64,000 nucleotides of DNA from Asterella californica (taxonomy: Eukaryota; Streptophyta; Marchantiopsida; Marchantiales; Aytoniaceae): NCBI GenBank assembly GCA_036924285.1, contig JAYKYS010000012.1:14446001-14510000 (forward strand). Reading direction: 5' to 3'. Position 1 is the stretch's first letter; every line of letters begins with the position of its first letter. Below are positions 58,015 through 64,000 of the stretch, in pieces. The notes under the pieces are model-generated. The model was not told the DNA's origin, ran no database searches, and was given only the letters and a program-made list of their open reading frames with translations. Both the position numbers and the translations under genes were made by a program.

Positions 58015-58540
58015 AGATATACATGTTTATTACATTGGGAATATGTGTATACATGCATATTATCTTATAGGTAATATACTGTTATGATAAAATATACATT
58101 TTGATAAATAAATTATATGAGAAATTATAATATATATAATTCAAATATAAAATGAGTTATATATATATATTTTATATATATATGTATTACATACTCAATT
58201 TAGAACTGATGTATACATATACATGACATACAAGTATATGTATGTGTAGATATATATGTATAATGACTTGCAGAATTAATTATACTTGAAGAATAACAAA
58301 TTCTGATATACAATGATAGATATTGTGTCATGGTTGAGAAATTTAAAAATATTTTTTGAAAATAAAATCACTTTATTGTCAGAGATTAGAGATATAGAGA
58401 TATCACGATTTTGTCATTATATATATAGAGATTTTGTCACGTGAGCTAGATATTCTTTCAGTGGATAGAACTGATGGCAAGACTATAGCAAAGAACAAGT
58501 ATGGGAGAAAGTCATAAGAATTACTGAAACAAATATTTAG
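58015..58540. other. AT-rich spacer
   Basis: TA-rich runs (58158-58190). No gene is seen. Confidence 0.4.
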
Positions 58541-58546
58541 ATGTGA

Positions 58547-58890
58547 TGTTCTAGCTCAATGGCTAAGGCGTCCCTTGGGAGCCAATGGTCTAGAGTTCAA
58601 ATCTCCTTGTTAATATATGTCTAAGAGGAGGTTTTAGAGCTGCATCACAAAGGTTAACGTAGTAGGTTGGTCCATTTGGAGGATTATGTTGGACCTTGGG
58701 CCTAGGAGTGGAGACGATATTCTCTTAAAAGTAGCATGTTTTGCAACACCTCCTCTTACTACATGCATCCGATCATAGTACGTTGGCTCATTTGAGAGAT
58801 TATGTTGGACCTTGTGCTTTGGGACGAAGACGATATCTCTTTAATAGTAGCATGTTGTGCAACATCTTCGCTTACTATACGCATCTGAAA
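58547..58890 (+). mobile_element. tRNA-derived SINE-like element with duplicated body
   Basis: The head has box A-like TAGCTCAATGGCTAAGG and box B-like GAGTTCAAATCTC at tRNA spacing (58551-58604). The body follows as two diverged ~115-base units, starting near 58659 (GTAGTAGGTTGGTCCATTTG) and 58774 (CATAGTACGTTGGCTCATTT), both with ATTATGTTGGACCTTG and AGTAGCATGTT. The tRNA-like head plus unrelated body suggests a SINE, but it could be two independent repeats. Confidence 0.5.
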
Positions 58891-59939
58891 AGAGAGATCT
58901 TCACATATTGGAGCTTAATATCACTACTTTGATTCTAAGACATCTGGAGGTTAGTCCTTAAGTGCAATGTGAGTCACTGCGTAAATATGAAGCTCCATCA
59001 TAATACAACGTATATCAATCTATAAGATCGTGCAATGACATCAACATTATTTTGGTAATATTTTATTCAGTTTGATTTAAAAGGATATGTGATGCTCCTT
59101 ACTGCATCTAACTTAAAATTTTAATTCTAGCTTTTATCATTCTAGCTTATCCATCTAAATTAAATTTGATTCTAAACTTCAACTATAAGTTCACGGCTTC
59201 AACTATAAATAATGAACTTTGCATAAGTTATGTATTTTGTACTAGGTTATTTCACTTCTCATTTTAACTTAACTAAACTCTAAATTAGAACTAACTAACA
59301 TGATCATGAACATCTCTATTAAATTTAAATGGAACTTCTCACTGCTTCTCAAATTCAATATTTGTGTCTGTAACATCATGTTATATACAAAGATCTTATT
59401 CTTGTAATAAAGTAAACAACTATAGATCACTGTTAGAATTAAGTTAAATTGAAACTCTCATTTTTCTCAAAGTTAATGGAATATTTACAGTTTGATGTAG
59501 TCTGAACATATAACATAGTTCTTGTGAGAAAAACCAACAATAAAATCTACAAGGGTAGAAAAACTGATCTAGAACAATCTGACAACATAACCAGTTTAAT
59601 GAAAATAGTCCGAGAAGAGTATTATCGTTTTGAGTAGTTCGAGAGAACATAATATCCATTTTGAGATAATTTCAGAGAAAGTATAACCGTTTTGAGATAG
59701 TTTGAAAAAAAAGACAAGAATTATGAGAATATGAATAATCATGAGAGTAATAATATATGAGAATATGCTTGATCACTGGTACTAGTACAAGATACCCAAA
59801 TCCTTCATACTAAAGGTAAAACAATTCATGTAGCTCTTCAAGAATCTCTGAACTCTTCGTCTCTCCTCTCCTATAAGCTTGCGTTCGATCTCCGGCTCCC
59901 AAGTATCCTCTGTCGTTATGCTAGAGGTAGAAGACGAAG
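58891..59939. other. AT-rich intergenic DNA
   Basis: Nothing is recognised apart from short repeated phrases such as AACTTCAACTATAA (59190). Confidence 0.4.
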
Positions 59940-61260
59940 TCATTGACTGCTATATCTTGCAGCCTCTAGAGCAGTTTCTTTCTGCTCATCATCAACAACC
60001 TCACCCGCTACTGTGTGAAAAACTCCTGCAGTCCTAGCTGCAAGCTCTACACTCTCTCCTATGACATCCCATGATGTCCAAGGATGACGAACTCCACACG
60101 TCTCACCCCTAGTCTTTGTCTCCACCGACTCGATAGACAAAGAGCTCAGAAGTGTCCGAGCAGTAACACCGATCGATCGCATCTAACGCTGCTCAGTCAA
60201 TTCGAGGCTAACAATCCATGCCATCAACTGTGAGGTGCGCTGGTCGTCTCACTGCATCGTGTGCACGCTTAAGCACCTCCCTCAGTAACAAGTTCATCCA
60301 CCACAATCGTGGACGATGTGCACGAGATCTCCCTCTCGTTGCATCTAACAACACTGTCGGTTCGACCCAAGATCGCACATGGTGCACACTCGTCATCATC
60401 TATTACGAGCATCACCCAACAAAGAAATATTCTCCAAGATGTACGTTGGAGAATCCACTTGATGCATCTGGAGATGTCGTAAGATCCATAACATCTCTCA
60501 AAACATACTAGATCGTGGGTCATGTAAACCCTGACCTCTCCCAGCACGCGTGTGACCTTGACATGACCATCCGGCTATCACCAAGTGAAGGTGCCAACAA
60601 ACGTAAGATCATGCGCCTCCAGCAGCGAAATATCTGATGGTAATACTTGCTGGTATCCTCTAACAGCCGATATGGATAACAACTCAAGATATCTCTGTAT
60701 CAAACTTGTCACATGACGCAATGAGATGTGTCTTGCAACCTCATTTCTCTTCACATACAAGTATCGCTGTACTTGTATGTCTGCCTGCAATACCGCAGCC
60801 AAACCTGTGCTGATCTCTCCAACCTGTGCTGATCTCTCCATGATCATCTAGGGTCCAGGACCCTAGATGATCCATCCATACCATGGACGATTACTCATGG
60901 TAATCGTCCATCGGTGGTCCCTCCAAGTGTTGGAACAAATCTTTCCACGTCATGAAGGGTGTAAACAGTTGTAGGTTCCGCATCTGCTGCAGATTGCACC
61001 AACTGTCAACTCGTGGATGAAGTCATCGAGGTCAATGATACCCACTAGAGAAGGAGGTGACTTCGACTTCATGGCTGGTGCGGCGCAGATTGAAGCATCT
61101 GCGGTAGTGATCCGGAGTGCAGTACGTGTCTCTGGTCACGAGGTGCGTCCGTGACCACCATCCATGGTGCTGATCACCACCATCCATAGGACCCATGGTA
61201 TGGGTCCACGAAGGGGTCCATGATCGAAGTCACCTCCTTCTAACCCCGCTCCTACTGAGC
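59940..61260 (-). other. GC-richer block, possible unidentified element remnant with palindromes
   Basis: Minus-strand frames (60578-60847 and 59940-60182) have protein-like composition (VLQADIQVQRYLYVKRNEVA) but no domain that I recognise. The plus strand holds palindromes: ATCATCTAGGGTCCAGGACC/GGACCCTAGATGAT at about 60843-60873, CATGGACGATTAC/GTAATCGTCCATG-like at 60882-60911, and GAAGGAGGTGACTTCGA inverted at about 61048 and 61225. The base composition differs from both flanks, suggesting inserted DNA. Confidence 0.35.
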
Positions 61261-61878
61261 TCGCCTATCTCTTACTAGGATGGTCAAAGAAAGGCAACAT
61301 GTACATGTCATCACCACATGCAGACTCTCACGATCTGTTGATCGTCAATCCAACTGCACTGTGAGAGAAATAAAGATAGTTTGACTAGTCCGCAACTCCA
61401 ACCTCACTACCGATAACACACTGGAGTGAACTCATTCCGAAAATCAAACGCCAACACAAACAAACGTGGCGCACAAACATGAAGTAGAATATGGAGGGGT
61501 TCCAACCACAAGAAGTCCAAACGATAACCCTCCACACTCAAACATTCACATAAAGAGAAACCCAGTCCCACCCGAACTGACGCCTCCTCTTTGGTGATCA
61601 CATGCACAATATATGATCACCAACTGTCGTAACTGATATTTAAGGTCACTAACTAGAAGTCCACACCTCTAGTAGCTGCAAAAATATCTACGTGGTAGCT
61701 CTACTAGCTCACCCAAGACAACTGCCACCAACTATCTCCATACGCGTCTCTACAGTATAGACAAACACTACCACAATTATAGCTTCCTCTTAATATTGTG
61801 GGGTCACCCTACCACTCCTCTAGGAACATTTGAGAAGGTCTCCTACTATCTTGAACAAGTCCATAAGTACTTACACGC
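61261..61878. other. No gene recognised
   Basis: Moderate GC, with short open frames only. Confidence 0.4.
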
Positions 61879-63559
61879 TGTCGTGTTGGATTTTGCGTGA
61901 AGGATGTCCAGGAAAACGTGAGGTTCTTGGTTGTGGGGATGTATTGTGCTGAACAGAGACAAAGAAGAGAAAAACAAGCATGAAAATGAACGTCGCAATA
62001 TATACCAACTTCTAATGTATAAACATTGTCGGTTCTTTCATCTTAAGAACACAAAACTGAGAAACAGACCAGAGGGGTCTGTAATCTGCTTCAAACCCCT
62101 CTAGAACGAGTCCCTAAATCACAACCTAGACCCAAAACTATCGAAGTGTAGCTCAAAGCAAGAGAAACATCCCTTTGCTAACAAAAAGAGCTGCACCAGT
62201 ATCACACGATTCAAACCTAGTTCTAAACAACATCCACATACAATCTAGCTACTCTGAACCCAACGAGACTCCAAACAAGCTGTTTGAAGTTCCCCTCGCA
62301 AAACCACGCAAGAAATTTGATCGCAAGATGCAAAAAACTGACGTAAATCGACTCCCTGTGTCTCAAACTCGCTCACCACATCTAAACCAACAACCCAATC
62401 CACATACGGTCTTCTCCTTTGTGTAGATGAAGACTCCCTGATCGAGTAGGCACTAAGAACGAAGAGCTTGGCTCATCGATCGCGAAGAACAATCCAACCT
62501 CATATCGCAGGCGAACAAAAATCTGACGTAAGCGCTTCCCTGCAAGCCAATTTCACTCAGAACTCTCAAACTACCCAATGAAATTTCGTATCGTCTTCAA
62601 TTTCCTATAGAACTCGGTGTTCTGATCCCGATGGATCCAAGGACATCAAGTTTGGACTTCGAAACGGCTCGAACGGTCCAACTCTTCAGATCACTGAAGT
62701 CTCCAAAATACCTCTCATGCGTCTCAATTTCTCCCAGAACACACTCCTCGATCTGCCTCTTCATGAACCGTCTTAACCAATGCGTAGCTTGCACAGATCT
62801 GAACCCAACGACGCCTTGCACGTTTGCATTGGACCTCCAAATCTCTCGAACCATCCGCTGACAGGTCGCAGGAACAAGCTAATCCTTTAAGCAACCCCCT
62901 TACGCAGTCACAGTACGTACAAGTTTTCTCAGATAATGAGGAAGCAAGCCCCTTGCGTCCTTAGTATACCGCATGGAGCTACAAATACCTAGTCAGCAAA
63001 AATAAACTAGGGCCTAGCTTGATTTTCTCTTCTTCCGAGTCTCATAATTGCTCCACTAGGCGTCCAAATGAAGTAGACGAAGTGCCTATGGAAAGTTGAC
63101 AACGAGCTCTACCCATTGATGCGATGAAAGTGAAGATCTGAAGTCGTGCCAAAAGCCCATAAGCTGAGGCTTAGCTTGTTTTACCCATCTTTCGAGTCTC
63201 GTAACTTCTCCATTAGACGTCCAACTGAAGTAGACAAAGTGCCTAGAGAAAGCTGACAAAGAGCTCTACCCATTGATGCAATGAAAGTGAAGATCCGAAG
63301 TTGTGCCAAAAGCTCATAAGCTGGAGCCTAGCTTGTTTTACCCATCTTTCGAGTCTCGTAACTTCTCCACTAGGCGTCCAAACAAAGTAGACGAAGTGCT
63401 TATGGAAAGCTGACAATGACTCTACCCATTGATGCGATGAAAGTGAAGATCCGAAGTTGTGTAAAAAGCTCGTTAGCTGGGACCTAGCTTGTTTTATCCA
63501 TGAGTGTCTTTGAAAAAATAAATTTTCATGTAAGAATCAATCCACGACTCGACACGACA
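61879..63559. mobile_element. Uninterrupted copy of the host repeat (probable solo LTR)
   Basis: Begins TGTCGTGTTGGATTTTGCG and ends CTCGACACGACA, so it has TG...CA ends with an inverted TGTCGTGT. It is flanked by ACGC on both sides (61875-61878 and 63560-63563), a possible 4-bp target-site duplication. It is non-coding. Length (~1.68 kb) and ends fit a solo LTR of another retrotransposon family. The sites where elements 1 and 2 entered the other copy read GACGTAAATCGACTCC (62340-62355) and CTACCCAATGAAA (62571-62583) here. Confidence 0.7.
63033..63505 (+). repeat. Tandem repeat, 3 x ~157 bp
   Basis: Three units starting TTCCGAGTCTC / TTCGAGTCTCG at 63033, 63191 and 63348, each containing CTCTACCCATTGATGC and TGAAAGTGAAGATC. 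The other host copy has only one unit (about 57800-57960). Confidence 0.85.
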
Positions 63560-64000
63560 ACGCATCGATGTAAGACACCAAGAGCTATTGGTCTAGTGAT
63601 AAAGTCAAAGCTAAGACTACAGAGTTAAGTGTGCAAGCCCAAGAATAATGTTGAGATGAGTGACCTATTGGGTCTACACTTCCCACACAACTGAAACTTG
63701 CATACCTCTCTCACGCACATCAGCAAGCTGGCTTGCGACGGGCTCAAGCTCCGCTCCACCTCCGCACTCTCGCACTCTGCTTCTCACGTCTTCGCACTCA
63801 CGCACCTTTGCTCCTCGAAGCCTCGACGCATTACACACCGCGGTACTCGGAAACACCAGAACAGGTAACCAAAAATCTGACTTAAAACAACAAGAACACC
63901 CAAAGCCACCTGAAACCACTACAAACAAGTTCACAAATGCACAATTATGCTTCACAAATGCACACACACGCACAAGAAAACTCATAAACTCGAGTTTTCA
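63560..64000. other. Window end; possible SINE-like head
   Basis: GAGCTATTGGTCTAGTGATAA at about 63580 resembles a tRNA-like box A, with a poor box B following. The rest is CA/CT-rich with no gene. The minus-strand frame 63674-63985 is Val/Arg-rich low-quality coding and is not called. Confidence 0.3.

Noticed and set aside
58547..58610. tRNA gene
   Set aside because: Box A and box B are recognisable but the acceptor and anticodon stems do not form properly; treated as a SINE head.
1..64000. CRISPR array, bacterial operon or ribosome-binding-site signals
   Set aside because: No regularly spaced identical repeats with unique spacers; introns, plant retrotransposons and a eukaryotic snoRNA show a nuclear plant genome.

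Overview
The window looks like nuclear DNA of a land plant. Genes are few and mostly split by introns with GT/AG borders. They are separated by long AT-rich stretches and many decayed retrotransposons: Ty3/gypsy chromovirus, Ty1/copia, LINEs and a restriction-like-endonuclease (RLE) type non-LTR element. The repeat types and compact genes suggest a non-seed plant, perhaps a liverwort or moss; this is inference only. All exon joins and families below come from reading the sequence, with no alignment or database search.

Left part (1-11,800). A three-exon plus-strand gene (314-3128) encodes a protein with nine CCHC zinc knuckles. Its short N-terminal exon carries a motif like the UAP56-binding motif of mRNA export adaptors. 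After a LINE remnant (5.7-6.8 kb) come an intronless PIG-V mannosyltransferase gene on the minus strand (8367-9839) and, divergent from it, a gene for a small protein with a C-terminal oxidoreductase-like CC..GC..C domain (11052-11786).

Middle (11,960-24,000). Two direct copies of a ~1.7 kb segment each hold ribosomal protein eS30 (RPS30) followed by a C/D-box snoRNA of the U25/snR56 type. The right copy (22.2-23.9 kb) is intact. The left copy (12.0-13.7 kb) has lost its start codon, reading frame and stop codon. Between them lie an RLE-type non-LTR element (about 14.95-16.92 kb, its ends defined by a paralogous empty site at 33.9 kb), a copia remnant, and a gypsy remnant whose integrase is followed by a PHD finger.

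Right-middle (24-45 kb). AT-rich DNA with hairpins, a MITE-like element and tRNA-derived SINE-like pieces leads to three genes. The first is a small unknown three-exon gene (29408-30039). The second is a six-exon MAGE-domain gene identified as NSE3 of the SMC5/6 complex (30429-33648). The third is a minus-strand TPR/J-domain co-chaperone-like gene (35566-36927). A LINE remnant lies near 43.3-44.0 kb.

Right end (44.9-64 kb). A ~1.7 kb TG...CA repeat, probably a solo LTR, was hit twice by the same chromovirus family in opposite orientations (45714-52934 plus; 53172-57352 minus). A second copy of the repeat at 61879-63559 lacks both insertions and shows both empty sites.

The working genes serve RNA handling (zinc-knuckle protein, RPS30, snoRNA), genome stability (NSE3), GPI-anchor synthesis (PIG-V), mitochondria (the oxidoreductase-like protein, inferred) and protein folding (J protein).
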